42,354 nucleotides of DNA from Gammaproteobacteria bacterium (GTDB lineage: Bacteria; Pseudomonadota; Gammaproteobacteria; Enterobacterales; GCA-2746155). Below the pieces are notes generated by a model. That model was not told the DNA's origin, did no database searches, and saw nothing but the letters and a program-made list of their open reading frames with translations. Each line of letters opens with the position of its first letter. Within the stretch, counting starts at the first letter, position 1. The DNA is taken from positions 130,599-172,952 of the forward strand of contig NVWF01000004.1 of assembly GCA_002746155.1 (NCBI GenBank), in the 5' to 3' direction. A program made the translations under genes and the position numbers. Positions 9,552-18,882 of this stretch are shown one piece after another.

Positions 9552-9877
9552 ATCATTACCAATCTTTTAGTGTTGGCAATAATAACATCTCAGCTATTTT
9601 CGGTGAAATAATAATTTGCTAAAAGTATTTGAGTTGACCGATGGTGCTTATCAAACCTGCCGAAATCTATTTGCTTCAAAGCAATATTTGTAGAAAGACT
9701 CTTAATTTATTTATCAGAGCCTCAGAAGAGATAAAAATTGGATTCAATTATCATAGGTGTGAATATCGAACGTACTTCTCCTTTGTGATGATTAGTGGTT
9801 TGACGATCTTAAATATCATGCTAGACTCTTTTATATCAGGATAATTGCTAAAAGTAGCAAATGACTGACATAATCGG

Positions 9878-9906
9878 TTGAGCTCATTATAAATATAGTT
9901 TATTAT
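9878..9906 (+). promoter_or_regulatory. Promoter of yjbE
   Basis: TTGAGC (9878-9883), a 17-nt spacer and TATTAT (9901-9906) make a good sigma-70 promoter. Transcription would begin near 9913, giving a leader of about 34 nt that carries AAGGA before the ATG at 9947. The upstream in-frame ATG at 9905 lies inside the -10 box, which argues against it as a start. Confidence 0.55.
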
Positions 9907-9946
9907 GCGCATTACTGAAAAGGACTATTGTCACAAGGAAAAACAA

Positions 9947-10309
9947 ATGAAAAAATTAATAATGATTGCAGCCATGGCATTAAGCTTGGTTATCAATGCC
10001 TCTGAGCAAGCTGGTGGATCTAGCGCTGGTGCTATTGGCGGAATGAGCTCCAGCATGGTAGAGGGTGCTATCTTGGTAGGAGTAACAGCTGCTGTATTTA
10101 CTAATGCAAGTGGTAGTTCAAAAGGTCCTACTAACTCACCAGTTCCACCTGCTCCTCCAGCACCAACTTGTAATGCAGGTGATGATTTAATTCAAGGCGT
10201 CTGCTTCAATTATGATACTGAAATAGTAACTACGGTTACTGGCTCTGGAACTACTACGTCAACTACAACAATTGTAGTTCCCGTTACGTCTACTTATTTA
10301 CCAAGCTAG
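9947..10309 (+). CDS. yjbE: YjbE/GfcA-like small exported protein
   Basis: Small secreted protein of 120 residues and first gene of a yjbEFGH-type (gfcABCD-like) operon, which in E. coli is linked to exopolysaccharide or group 4 capsule production. The signal peptide is MKKLIMIAAMALSLVINA. The mature part is Gly/Ser-rich with a hydrophobic stretch (MVEGAILVGVTAAVFTNA), then a Pro-rich segment (PVPPAPPAP), two cysteines, and a Thr/Ser/Val-rich tail. I chose ATG 9947 because it has AAGGA upstream and gives the signal peptide. A terminator follows it, so it is probably made in excess over yjbFGH. Identity rests mainly on position. Confidence 0.6.
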   Translation: MKKLIMIAAMALSLVINASEQAGGSSAGAIGGMSSSMVEGAILVGVTAAVFTNASGSSKGPTNSPVPPAPPAPTCNAGDDLIQGVCFNYDTEIVTTVTGSGTTTSTTTIVVPVTSTYLPS

Positions 10310-10335
10310 TTAACAAATAGCTAACTAGTACAGAT

Positions 10336-10363
10336 AAAGGGCAATCATTTGATTGCTCTTTTT
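10336..10363 (+). terminator. Intrinsic terminator behind yjbE
   Basis: A GC-containing stem (GGGCAATCA against TGATTGCTC, with flanking A-T pairs) and a T-rich tract (TTTTTCTTT) follow the yjbE stop by 27 nt. A second perfect dyad (CTAGTTA at 10306, TAACTAG at 10322) overlaps the stop codon. Since yjbF has no evident promoter, partial read-through is likely. Confidence 0.7.
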
Positions 10364-10434
10364 CTTTATACTGATTTTATTTCACTCCCTATCAACACTC
10401 AATGATATCTAATTAAATTCTTTTAAAGACAAAT

Positions 10435-11124
10435 ATGAAACATTCAATTTACCTATTGATATGCGTTCTCGGATTAGCCGGTTGCAGTGGCAAATTTAAG
10501 ACTTTTATAGACGATTTTTCACTGGCATATGATACCCCTGGTGACGTGAATTTGTCCTTTGAGAAGGTGCGCCAGTCAAAGAGTGATCTACTCTACATTA
10601 AGCTCGGCGAAAGAACAGTAGTAGCCTTGGTACTTGGTTATCTAGAAAATGGTCAACATAAATGGCTATCCGCTGATAATAAAATGCTCATTATGGAAAA
10701 AGGTAGGATTATACGTACCTTGGGATTGCCAAATAATCTACTAGCATTAAGCAATCTTGAAGCTGATCCCTTAAAACAAGGTTCAGAGACAATAAATGGT
10801 AAACAATGGCAGCGATTGATTGACTGGCAAACGGGTCAATATGGTCATCAAGCCAATTCAACATTCGAAAACTCAGGTTTAGAAACACTAACTTACTACG
10901 GACATGAGCTAACCACTCGCCATATAACAGAACATGTCAGTTACCATAATTATTCTCAGTTCAGTCAGACTCAAGCGATTTCTGTGAATGAATATTGGAT
11001 AGATTTAAAAACCAATCAGCTGATTAAATCTCGACAACAGCTTTCTCCCTCATCTGAAGTTTTTGAGATGGTCTACATCAGTCGAATAGCAAGATCACTC
11101 GATGATACTGATGAAGGAGTATGA
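10435..11124 (+). CDS. yjbF: YjbF/GfcB-family lipoprotein
   Basis: Lipoprotein of the YjbF/GfcB family, part of the envelope machinery of a secreted polysaccharide. The 229 residues begin MKHSIYLLICVLGLAGCSG with a lipobox LAGC, so the mature Cys is residue 17. The rest is soluble: LGERTVVALVLGYLENGQHKW, then SADNKMLIMEKGRIIRTLG, a pattern typical of the family (E. coli YjbF is about 212 residues). It follows yjbE after a terminator and overlaps yjbG by ATGA, so translation is coupled. The operon's role in exopolysaccharide export or modification is known for E. coli; the product here is unknown. Confidence 0.8.
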   Translation: MKHSIYLLICVLGLAGCSGKFKTFIDDFSLAYDTPGDVNLSFEKVRQSKSDLLYIKLGERTVVALVLGYLENGQHKWLSADNKMLIMEKGRIIRTLGLPNNLLALSNLEADPLKQGSETINGKQWQRLIDWQTGQYGHQANSTFENSGLETLTYYGHELTTRHITEHVSYHNYSQFSQTQAISVNEYWIDLKTNQLIKSRQQLSPSSEVFEMVYISRIARSLDDTDEGV

Positions 11125-11921
11125 TAATTAACTCACTTAAAATTATATTAATGTGCTTGACTCTTGTGCAACTTAATGGTTTTGCTAACACAATAATTCT
11201 GGCTGAAGAAGAACAGGAATCAGCCAAGTCTATTAGTAAAAAGCCAAAAGTTATTGTGCAATTAAATGGTGCTTATTATCATCATGGCTTCCTGCCTCGT
11301 CTTGCTGAAGTTTTGCAGCCTATAGGATTGAAACAAAACTGGTATTGGCCTGCCTCTAGGCTCTATGATTTGAATGATACAAGTGTGGAGTCTCACCGTA
11401 TCGCTTTGCTAGAAAAACTAGCTCAGTTAATTACTTCAAATACAGGGGACTCAGCCTTAACTGATGGTTTATTGAAAATCAAAAACCAAATCAGTCAATG
11501 GCAACTTGCAAAACGTGTTTTAATTCCTATAGATTTTGATCTCGCCAAAATAAACCCATCGAAAAATCCAAAATTTTCTGCAGGTCGTTATTTACTCAAT
11601 CTCTCAAAACGTACTGAATCAATAGACTTGTTTGGATTATTGAATGCACCTGTTGAGATGAATCATAAGGGTGGCAGTTCAATAAATTACTATGCAGAAA
11701 AAATAAATTTTCTACCATCAGCTAACAAGAGCGAACTGTATATTATTCAGCCTGATGGTAAAATTATTAAAGCTGGATATGCTTATTTCAATAATACACC
11801 AATAGAACTAATGCCTGGCAGCAGTATTTTTGTGCCCTTTATAAGTAATTTATTTTCTACTGAATTTGATGAGCTCAATCAACAAATAGCTGAATTAGCA
11901 ATCAACCGGATCTCGCAATGA
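11121..11921 (+). CDS. yjbG: YjbG/GfcC-family periplasmic protein
   Basis: GfcC-family protein of 266 residues, expected in the periplasm. A signal sequence lies at residues 1-30 (IILMCLTLVQLNGFANTI). The middle holds the GfcC features ASRLYDLNDTS, a helical segment, PIDFDLAKINPSKNPKFSAGRYLLNL, and the C-terminal block with YIIQPDGKIIKAGYAYFNN and MPGSSIFVPF that ends GfcC/YjbG proteins. E. coli GfcC consists of two ubiquitin-like beta-grasp domains plus a helical insert. The start overlaps the yjbF stop and the stop overlaps the yjbH start (ATGA in both cases), so the three are translated as one unit. Confidence 0.8.
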   Translation: MIINSLKIILMCLTLVQLNGFANTIILAEEEQESAKSISKKPKVIVQLNGAYYHHGFLPRLAEVLQPIGLKQNWYWPASRLYDLNDTSVESHRIALLEKLAQLITSNTGDSALTDGLLKIKNQISQWQLAKRVLIPIDFDLAKINPSKNPKFSAGRYLLNLSKRTESIDLFGLLNAPVEMNHKGGSSINYYAEKINFLPSANKSELYIIQPDGKIIKAGYAYFNNTPIELMPGSSIFVPFISNLFSTEFDELNQQIAELAINRISQ

Positions 11922-14050
11922 AGGCTTCACAATTACTTAGACAAAACCTATCCATCATGAAATTATTATTATGGGTTACGGCTTGTTTATCAGTGATGAG
12001 CATTCAATCTAACGCCGATGATGTTGTTCCGCCACTGAATACTAAAAATGTTTCACAAATGATTCAAGGAGGTACTGGTTTACTCAAAGTTCCTACTGCA
12101 CGTATGTCATCAGAGGGCGACTTATCCGTTAATTATTTCGATACTGATGAGTACAGGTTTTGGTCTGTTAGCCTGCAACTCTTTCCATGGTTGGAATCAA
12201 CCATACGTTATACAGATATACGGACCGTATTGTTCAGTCAATTTGAGAATTTTAGTGGTAACCAGACTTTAAAAGATAAAGGCATAGATGTTAAGTTCAG
12301 GTTGCTTGAAGAAAGCTATTATTTACCCGAAATGTCAGTTTTAATTCGTGATATTGGCGGCACTGGACTGTTTGGAAGTGAGTTTATTGGTGCCAGTAAA
12401 AGATTTGGGCCCCTAGATTTTCATATCGGCCTTGGTTTTGGAATACTGGGTGATGACGATGAAATTAGTAATCCATTGTGTAAAATATCCAGTAGTTTTT
12501 GTGAACGACCAATTGGGGTTTCTGGTGAGGGTGGTCAAGTAGAGTACAACAAGTTTTTTAAAGGTCCAACATCTCTCATTGGTGGTATTGAATATCAGAC
12601 TCCTTGGCAACCACTAGGATTAAAACTGGAGTATGAAGGGCATGACTACAGTAATGACAGAGCCGGTAATTTAGCACAGGATAGTAAATGGAATATAGGA
12701 GCAGTATATAAGTGGGGGAATTTTGATTTCACACTGAGTTATTTGCGCGGAAATACCGTGAGTTTTGGGTTCAGCTATCAGATGAACCTGCACAGCATAA
12801 AACAGGTAAAAATAGATGAACCACCGCTACAATTAACTGCTCAATCTAAAAACACTGAATTTCATCAAGTTAATAAAAACCAATTGGCTCAGGATTTATA
12901 TCTTAAAGCAGGATTTGTGGTGCGAACTTCTGATTTTCAGGAAGATGAGTTGATCTTGTATGGTAATCAAATCGCCTATCGAGATGATAAGGAAGCAATT
13001 GATCGCATAGGTCGTCTACTGGTAGACGTACTACCAAACAGTATCAAGACCTATAGGATAGTGTTACTGGCTGAGAACTTACCTATGGTAGAGACGGTGG
13101 TTGATGCTGAACAATTCGCAGCAGCAGCACGATATGAAAATCTACTATCAGATACATCAGAAAGTTGGGATCGACGAGAGGTCTCCGAAAATTCATTAGA
13201 AAATTTCAAACCCAAAAAGCGTAGTGGATTTATATCAGGTCTAGAACCATTTTATATTCAAAGCATCGGCGCACCCGAAAGATTCTATATGTATCAGGTG
13301 GGACTTCTGGGGATCGGTGGTTACAAATTTAATGATAATCTAAAATTATTAGGTAACGTTAAGTTAACCTTATTTGAAAATTTTGATGAGTTTAACTTTA
13401 CAGTTGATGCTCAGAACACTCCTCTGCCCAGAGTTCGTACTTATGTCCGTGAATATGCTACGCGCAGTAGACTAACACTGGAAAATCTTTATTTACAATC
13501 TCAGGAGAGGTTAGCTCCAAATCTTTATGGGCAGCTATATGGTGGCTATCTAGAAACCATGTTTGGTGGTGTAGGAGGGGAAATTCTCTACAGACCCCTT
13601 GATAGTAATTTCGCATTTGGACTGGATCTTAATTATGTCAAGCAACGATCATTTGAAGATAATTACAGTTTTATAGATTATGAAGCATTCACTGGACATG
13701 CAAATATCTATTGGCAGCCAGGTTTCTTGGACAATGTGTTGCTGACTTTTAATATAGGTCAATATCTCGCAAAGGATAGAGGTGTGACTTTTGACTTTGC
13801 TAAACGTTTTGATAGCGGGATGATTATTGGTGCCTATGCTGCAATTACCAATGTTTCTGCTGAGGATTATGGAGAAGGCAGCTTTACTAAAGGATTTTAC
13901 ATGAAAATTCCATTCGACTTATTTTCAATACGCCCATCAATAGGCGGCGGACGATTAGACTGGGTTCCCATTGGACGGGATGGTGGTCAGACTTTGAATC
14001 GGCCTGTGAAACTCATCGATATCACAGCGAATCGTTCGAATTTTCGATAA
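11918..14050 (+). CDS. yjbH: YjbH/GfcD-family outer-membrane beta-barrel protein
   Basis: Large outer-membrane protein of 710 residues (E. coli YjbH about 698). A signal peptide covers about residues 14-34 (MKLLLWVTACLSVMSIQSNA). The mature N terminus contains MIQGGTGLLKVPTARM and then barrel-like alternating strands (YFDTDEYRFWSVSLQLFPWL, SVSFGFSYQM). The second half has the family's repeated barrel pattern (LYGQLYGGYLETMFGGVGGE; YWQPGFLDNVLLTFNIGQY). I keep the start at 11918 because of the ATGA overlap; ATG 11957 would give a shorter signal peptide. It is thought to act in export or surface assembly of the Yjb polysaccharide. It ends 49 nt from the convergent eda gene, with no visible terminator between. 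Confidence 0.85.
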   Translation: MKASQLLRQNLSIMKLLLWVTACLSVMSIQSNADDVVPPLNTKNVSQMIQGGTGLLKVPTARMSSEGDLSVNYFDTDEYRFWSVSLQLFPWLESTIRYTDIRTVLFSQFENFSGNQTLKDKGIDVKFRLLEESYYLPEMSVLIRDIGGTGLFGSEFIGASKRFGPLDFHIGLGFGILGDDDEISNPLCKISSSFCERPIGVSGEGGQVEYNKFFKGPTSLIGGIEYQTPWQPLGLKLEYEGHDYSNDRAGNLAQDSKWNIGAVYKWGNFDFTLSYLRGNTVSFGFSYQMNLHSIKQVKIDEPPLQLTAQSKNTEFHQVNKNQLAQDLYLKAGFVVRTSDFQEDELILYGNQIAYRDDKEAIDRIGRLLVDVLPNSIKTYRIVLLAENLPMVETVVDAEQFAAAARYENLLSDTSESWDRREVSENSLENFKPKKRSGFISGLEPFYIQSIGAPERFYMYQVGLLGIGGYKFNDNLKLLGNVKLTLFENFDEFNFTVDAQNTPLPRVRTYVREYATRSRLTLENLYLQSQERLAPNLYGQLYGGYLETMFGGVGGEILYRPLDSNFAFGLDLNYVKQRSFEDNYSFIDYEAFTGHANIYWQPGFLDNVLLTFNIGQYLAKDRGVTFDFAKRFDSGMIIGAYAAITNVSAEDYGEGSFTKGFYMKIPFDLFSIRPSIGGGRLDWVPIGRDGGQTLNRPVKLIDITANRSNFR

Positions 14051-14099
14051 AGTCAGTATGTCTGAATTTGAAACCCTGCATGGTTATTTGTTGAGTTGT

Positions 14100-14723
14100 C
14101 TATTTAAGTTGGTTACAAATTTCACGACTAAGACGAGTGATTTCCTGCCAGTTTTTGTCCCTGATTAATTGCTTATCTAACATCCAACTACCACCAACAC
14201 AGGCTACATTTGATAGCATTAAATAATTTCTAGCGTTTGCCATGGAAATACCACCTGTTGGACAGAAGGTGATCTGAGGTAATGGACCTGCAAGTGATTT
14301 AAGGTATGCTGCACCACCTGCAGCTTCTGCGGGAAAAAACTTTTGGCAATGAAAGCCAGCATCCAATAAATTCATCGCCTCACTTGCAGTTGCTGAACCT
14401 GGTAGCATCTCGATACTTTCTGAAACTGAAGCTTTTAATAGTTCAGTAGACATGCCTGGACTAACCATAAAATCTACGCCGGCAGCAAGGGATGCTTTAA
14501 AAGTATCAAAATTCACCACGGTGCCTGAACCTACTATCGCCTTGGGTACAGCTGCTTTGATGGCTTTAATAGACTCTATCGCTACCCCTGTCCTTAAGGT
14601 TATCTCTAGGACCTTTAAACCACCTTCTACTAAGGCTTTTGCCAAGGGAATTGCATCCGCAACATCGTCAATTACCATAACGGGAATTACAGGACTCAAC
14701 GTCATTATTTCAATTATTTTCAT
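14100..14723 (-). CDS. eda: 2-dehydro-3-deoxy-phosphogluconate aldolase
   Basis: Cleaves KDPG to pyruvate and glyceraldehyde-3-phosphate, the last Entner-Doudoroff step. The 207 residues (E. coli Eda 213) form a class I aldolase barrel. Glu and Arg of the active site are in LEITLRTGVA, the Schiff-base lysine is in CQKFFPAEAAGG, and the phosphate-binding glycines are in VGSGTV, PGSATA and CPTGGIS. Shine-Dalgarno AAGG is rather far from the ATG (13 nt); an internal ATG (residue 7) has none. It is the last gene of the glk-lacI-edd-zwf-pgl-eda operon, 40 nt after pgl. No anomaly in catalytic residues. Confidence 0.96.
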   Translation of the reverse strand: MKIIEIMTLSPVIPVMVIDDVADAIPLAKALVEGGLKVLEITLRTGVAIESIKAIKAAVPKAIVGSGTVVNFDTFKASLAAGVDFMVSPGMSTELLKASVSESIEMLPGSATASEAMNLLDAGFHCQKFFPAEAAGGAAYLKSLAGPLPQITFCPTGGISMANARNYLMLSNVACVGGSWMLDKQLIRDKNWQEITRLSREICNQLK

Positions 14724-14763
14724 TATAAATCACATACCTTAAGGTTATTTCTTAAATCGTATT

Positions 14764-15474
14764 TTATTTAGCCCAGTAGACTTCAACAGGGGTTTTACCC
14801 TGAGACAATATTTTAGCTACAGGTAAGCTAGAATTCATTTTTTCACGAATGGCTTGATTGATAACATCTAGCTTTTCTTGACCTGTTATTAACAAAATAA
14901 TTAAATCACTGTTAATTAACGCTGACAAGGTTAAACTCATTCTTTCAGTATACTCACCTGCTACTGTACAACCCCTAGCATCAATAGCAATACAGGTTTT
15001 TTTCTGATTCAGATCCAGAGCATCATCAATTTGAGGGCAACCTGGAAATAGAGAGGCAACATGACCATCTGGTCCCATGCCTAATAATGTGACAGTGGCT
15101 GGCAATGCTAAATTTTTAAGGTTTCTCTCTGTCTTTTTCTGACCAGCAGTTGCTGTATCAGCGTCATTTTTTAAGCCAACATAAGTCGCCGCTTCTGCCT
15201 TATTGATAAGTAAGCTGTGTTTGATCAGATATTCATTACTCGATTCAGAGTCTACATCGATCCAACGCTCATCTGATGCAGATACTGAAATTTTATCCCA
15301 TGCAAGTGGCAGAGTAGAAAGTCGTTCGAAAATGGGAGCTGGTGTGGTACCACCCGGTACGATAAAGCCAGCCTTAGCATTATTATCAACGGCATCTTTT
15401 AATAGCACCGCTACTCTCGCTGTGACTGCTTGATATAGCTCATCTCTATTGCAACATATTACCTTTGTAGTCAT
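14764..15474 (-). CDS. pgl: 6-phosphogluconolactonase (DevB/Pgl type)
   Basis: Hydrolyses 6-phosphogluconolactone to 6-phosphogluconate in the cytoplasm. At 236 residues it has the DevB-type Pgl and NagB-like signatures: VPGGTTPAPIFERL, the SASDERWIDVDSESSNEYLI block and LLGMGPDGHVASLFPG with the likely catalytic Asp/His. I start it at ATG 15474, which has AGGA 7 nt upstream; the longer frame begins at ATG 15489 and would add five residues. It lies between zwf and eda in the operon, with only a 19-nt gap to zwf from the chosen start. Confidence 0.93.
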   Translation of the reverse strand: MTTKVICCNRDELYQAVTARVAVLLKDAVDNNAKAGFIVPGGTTPAPIFERLSTLPLAWDKISVSASDERWIDVDSESSNEYLIKHSLLINKAEAATYVGLKNDADTATAGQKKTERNLKNLALPATVTLLGMGPDGHVASLFPGCPQIDDALDLNQKKTCIAIDARGCTVAGEYTERMSLTLSALINSDLIILLITGQEKLDVINQAIREKMNSSLPVAKILSQGKTPVEVYWAK

Positions 15475-15493
15475 TATAAGTTCCTGCATATTG

Positions 15494-16954
15494 TTATTTG
15501 TTTACGTCATGCCAATATTGATGTTTTTTTTCAAATATTTCATTGGATTTTGAGGGACCCCAAGAACCAGCACTGTATAACTCTGGAGATGTTTCATTAG
15601 CTTTCCAGTGCTCAATAATAGGATCTACCCATTTCCAGGCTGCCTTCACTTCATCTCTATGGATAAACAAGGTTGAGTTGCCATTAATTGCATCTAACAG
15701 CAAGCGTTGATAAGAGGATGAAGTAGGATGGTTTTGATTGTTACCAAAGTCTAGATTTAGCAGAATTGGTTCTAAGGAGCTAGTACCGCCTCCGATATCA
15801 TTTGCCATCAGGCGTAATTGAATTTTTTCATCAGGTTGTAATTTGATAATTAACTGATTTGGCTTAAGTTTTTGATTACTCTGTGAGTAGACATTATGGG
15901 TCACAGATTTAAACTGGACCACAATTTCTGCACTGCGCTTTTTCAATCTTTTCCCAGTTCTTAAATAAAAGGGGACGCCTGCCCATCTCCAACTATCAAT
16001 AAAGACTTTAAGCGCTACAAATGTTTCAGTATTAGATTGATAATCATCTAATTCATCAAGATAGCCTGTTACTTTTTTATCATTAATAAGGCCACTTACA
16101 TACTGTCCTCGAACGGTGGATTTATTAATATCATCGCCCAAAAGTGGTCTTAAGGCTTTTAAGACCTTAACTTTTTCTAGTCGTATTGCCTCTGAAGAAA
16201 GTTGATTTGGTGAGTCAATTGCAAGTAGACAAAGCAACTGCAATAGATGATTTTGTACCATATCTCTCATGGCACCCACATCATCATAAAATCCAGCTCG
16301 CCCCTCTAAACCAACCTGCTCACTGATGCTTATTTGAATATGGTCAATGGCCTTAGAATCCCAAATATTTTCAAACAGGAAATTACTAAAACGTAAGGTT
16401 AGTAAATTTTGAACGGTTTCTTTGCCAAGGTAATGATCTATTCGGTAGATTTGTGCTTCTTTAAAATATTTAGCCATGGTTTCATTAATGGCTTCTGCGG
16501 AAGTTAAATCGTAGCCTAAGGGCTTTTCGACCACAAGACGAGAGTTCTCAGTTATTAATTTTAATTTAGATAGATTTTTACAACAGCTACCATAAATTGA
16601 GGGAATAACCGCTAGATAAAAAAGCCTTACTCTTTCTGATTTTGCTTCAAATAAGCTTGCAAACTTATCCCATCCCTTAGAAAGATCGGTTAAATCTAAT
16701 AAAACTGGCTGAAGAATTTTTGAAAACTTCTGCCATTGTTTAACTTCAAACTCATCTGTTTTAAGAAAGCTCTTCAATTTTTCTTCTATAATAGATTGCA
16801 TCTGGTCGTAATCTTTTTGCTTACGACTGCATACCATAATTTTTGAACCAACGGGAACACTACCTTGTGCCTGAGCTCTGTACAAGGCTGGAAGTAATTT
16901 ACGCATGGACAAATCACCAGTTCCGCCAAAGATTACTAAATCAAATGCTTGCAT
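15494..16954 (-). CDS. zwf: Glucose-6-phosphate 1-dehydrogenase
   Basis: Oxidises glucose-6-phosphate to 6-phosphogluconolactone with NAD(P)+. At 486 residues from the preferred start (E. coli Zwf 491), it shows the N-terminal dinucleotide motif VIFGGTGDLSMRKLLP, the VVEKPLG block, and the substrate-binding signature RIDHYLGKETVQNLL with its catalytic His region. The RTGKRL block also matches. The frame extends to 16978, but GGGGG stands 8 nt before ATG 16954 and homologues begin at this MQAFDLV. It is 33 nt downstream of edd in the operon. Confidence 0.96.
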   Translation of the reverse strand: MQAFDLVIFGGTGDLSMRKLLPALYRAQAQGSVPVGSKIMVCSRKQKDYDQMQSIIEEKLKSFLKTDEFEVKQWQKFSKILQPVLLDLTDLSKGWDKFASLFEAKSERVRLFYLAVIPSIYGSCCKNLSKLKLITENSRLVVEKPLGYDLTSAEAINETMAKYFKEAQIYRIDHYLGKETVQNLLTLRFSNFLFENIWDSKAIDHIQISISEQVGLEGRAGFYDDVGAMRDMVQNHLLQLLCLLAIDSPNQLSSEAIRLEKVKVLKALRPLLGDDINKSTVRGQYVSGLINDKKVTGYLDELDDYQSNTETFVALKVFIDSWRWAGVPFYLRTGKRLKKRSAEIVVQFKSVTHNVYSQSNQKLKPNQLIIKLQPDEKIQLRLMANDIGGGTSSLEPILLNLDFGNNQNHPTSSSYQRLLLDAINGNSTLFIHRDEVKAAWKWVDPIIEHWKANETSPELYSAGSWGPSKSNEIFEKKHQYWHDVNK

Positions 16955-16987
16955 TGGCATTACCCCCAATTGTCTCAATTATTATTC

Positions 16988-18871
16988 TCAAAAGATTGTC
17001 GCCCCTTGTTCTGCAGTTGATACAGTTTTTCTAAATACTTCGAATAACTCTCTACCAACTCCTTGAGTATTACTTAAACTTTTATCTTGTTGCTCTAACT
17101 CACTGAATGATAGTGGATGTCTTGCTTCTATTTCCTCAGCAGATACTAATAACTCAAGCTCTCCTTTAACAGCATCCAATTTAATTAGGTCACCATCACA
17201 AATTCTGGCAATCACTCCGCCATCACTAGCCTCTGGTACCAGATGAATTGCTGCGGGAATTTTACCTGATGCACCAGACATTCTGCCGTCTGTAACTATT
17301 GCAACCTTAAACCCCTTATCCTGTAATATGCCAAGTAATGGAGTCAGCTTGTGCAATTCTGGCATGCCATTAGTTTTAGGACCTTGGAATCGAATCACAG
17401 CTATAAAATTTTTGTTCAACTGTTGATTTTCAAAACTCTGTTGGAACTCAGCTTGTGAATTAAACACCACAGCCGGCGCTTCGACTAATCGATGTTGATT
17501 AGCCACAGCAGACACCTTTATCACTGAACGACCTAAGTTGCCTTTTAATAATTTAAGCCCACCTTCATCACTAAAGGGACGGGAGCAAGGACGTACGACC
17601 GATTCATCAAGACTGTCTAAGGGACAAACTTTCCAATTAACTTTATAGTTCGAAGAACTAGCAATAGAATTTGAATGATAGATATCAGCTGTTGAATTTG
17701 AAACCAGTTCAGGTTCTTCAAAATAAGCATCAAGTCCTTGACCCATAATGGTCAAGACATCTTGATGTATATAACCCGAGTGGGCGAGTTCTCTCATCAA
17801 GAAACCCATGCCACCCGCTGCCTGAAAATGATTAATATCAGCACTACCATTTGGATAAATACTACAAAGCAAAGGGACAGCGGCGGACAAATCGGCCATA
17901 TCCTGCCAATCAAGAATGATACCTGCAGCCTTGGCTATGGCAATTAAATGTATAGCATGATTGGTAGAACCACCGGTTGATAACAAACCGACCAGGCCGT
18001 TAACAATAGTTTTTTCACTGATCACTTCTGCCAAGGGAGTTACTTGTCTTTTACCGGTTAGTTGTTCAATTAATATCTGCACAGCTGAGCTGGTTAAGGC
18101 ATCACGCAAGGGTGTATTGGGTGGTATAAATGAAGAACCTGGGATATGTAAACCCATTATTTCCATCAACATTTGATTTGAATTTGCTGTGCCATAAAAA
18201 GTACAGGTACCGGCACTATGATAGGAAGCACTTTCTGAAGCTAATAACTCTTTTCGGCCAATATCTCCAGCTGCAAAGGCTTGTCTCACTTTTGCTTTTT
18301 CATTATTACCTTGACCAGTGGGCATAGGTCCAGCAGGTAAAAAAACGGTAGGTAAATGACCAAAACTTAAGGAACCAATTAGTAGTCCGGGAACAATTTT
18401 ATCACAAACACCTAAACAAAGCGTACCATCAAACATATTATGCGACAGGGACATGGCAGCTGACATGGCAATTAAGTCACGACTAAATAGTGATAGTTCC
18501 ATTCCAGTTTGCCCTTGTGTAACCCCATCACACATGGCTGGAACGGCACCCGCTACTTGGGCAGTAACTCCATGGCGAGCAGCTACACCCTTGATCAAAT
18601 CTGGATAGTTCACATAGGGTTGATGAGCCGATAACATATCATTATAGGAAGTAATGATTGCAAGGTTGGCAACCTTTTCTTCTGCAATTAATTTCTTATC
18701 AGTCGCATTACATGCAGCCATACCGTGAGCTAAATTGCCACAACTTAGACTTGATCTGGTAGGCTTAGATGAAGCAGCATCATCGGCTGATTGCAGATAA
18801 CGATTTCTAGTCTGTTTACTCTTTTCAATAATGCGTTGAGTAATGAGGTTGATTTTCTTTTCAATAGTCAT
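16988..18871 (-). CDS. edd: Phosphogluconate dehydratase
   Basis: Dehydrates 6-phosphogluconate to KDPG, the defining Entner-Doudoroff reaction. The 627 residues match the IlvD/Edd family, [4Fe-4S]-dependent dehydratases. Visible signatures: [26 protein letters not shown], the [18 protein letters not shown] cluster-cysteine region, [20 protein letters not shown], and the C-terminal [18 protein letters not shown]. The frame reaches 18889, but AAGG lies 8 nt before ATG 18871, where the known N terminus (MTIEKK) would start. It follows the lacI gene in the operon by 11 nt and precedes zwf. All cluster cysteine motifs appear intact. Confidence 0.96.
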   Translation of the reverse strand: MTIEKKINLITQRIIEKSKQTRNRYLQSADDAASSKPTRSSLSCGNLAHGMAACNATDKKLIAEEKVANLAIITSYNDMLSAHQPYVNYPDLIKGVAARHGVTAQVAGAVPAMCDGVTQGQTGMELSLFSRDLIAMSAAMSLSHNMFDGTLCLGVCDKIVPGLLIGSLSFGHLPTVFLPAGPMPTGQGNNEKAKVRQAFAAGDIGRKELLASESASYHSAGTCTFYGTANSNQMLMEIMGLHIPGSSFIPPNTPLRDALTSSAVQILIEQLTGKRQVTPLAEVISEKTIVNGLVGLLSTGGSTNHAIHLIAIAKAAGIILDWQDMADLSAAVPLLCSIYPNGSADINHFQAAGGMGFLMRELAHSGYIHQDVLTIMGQGLDAYFEEPELVSNSTADIYHSNSIASSSNYKVNWKVCPLDSLDESVVRPCSRPFSDEGGLKLLKGNLGRSVIKVSAVANQHRLVEAPAVVFNSQAEFQQSFENQQLNKNFIAVIRFQGPKTNGMPELHKLTPLLGILQDKGFKVAIVTDGRMSGASGKIPAAIHLVPEASDGGVIARICDGDLIKLDAVKGELELLVSAEEIEARHPLSFSELEQQDKSLSNTQGVGRELFEVFRKTVSTAEQGATIF

Positions 18872-18882
18872 TGTCTTGCCTT

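Larger units (their letters stand above)
9480..9946. other. Intergenic region between the acyl-CoA operon and yjbE
   Basis: 467 nt of AT-rich DNA between divergent genes. It holds the yjbE promoter (9878-9906), a near-palindrome at 9536-9551 near the acyl-CoA dehydrogenase start, a 12-mer TTGCTAAAAGTA present twice (9616-9627 and 9845-9856), and a small hairpin (TTGCTA at 9845 against TAGCAA at 9855). An open frame of 67 codons at 9641-9844 has no Shine-Dalgarno and no recognisable protein, so I leave it uncalled. Confidence 0.6.

Noticed and set aside
9641-9844. Open frame of 67 codons upstream of yjbE
   Set aside because: No Shine-Dalgarno, no signal or domain, codon use like random AT-rich DNA, and it overlaps promoter-region repeats.
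14452-14742. 96-codon frame opposite eda
   Set aside because: Antisense shadow of conserved aldolase sequence; no ribosome site.
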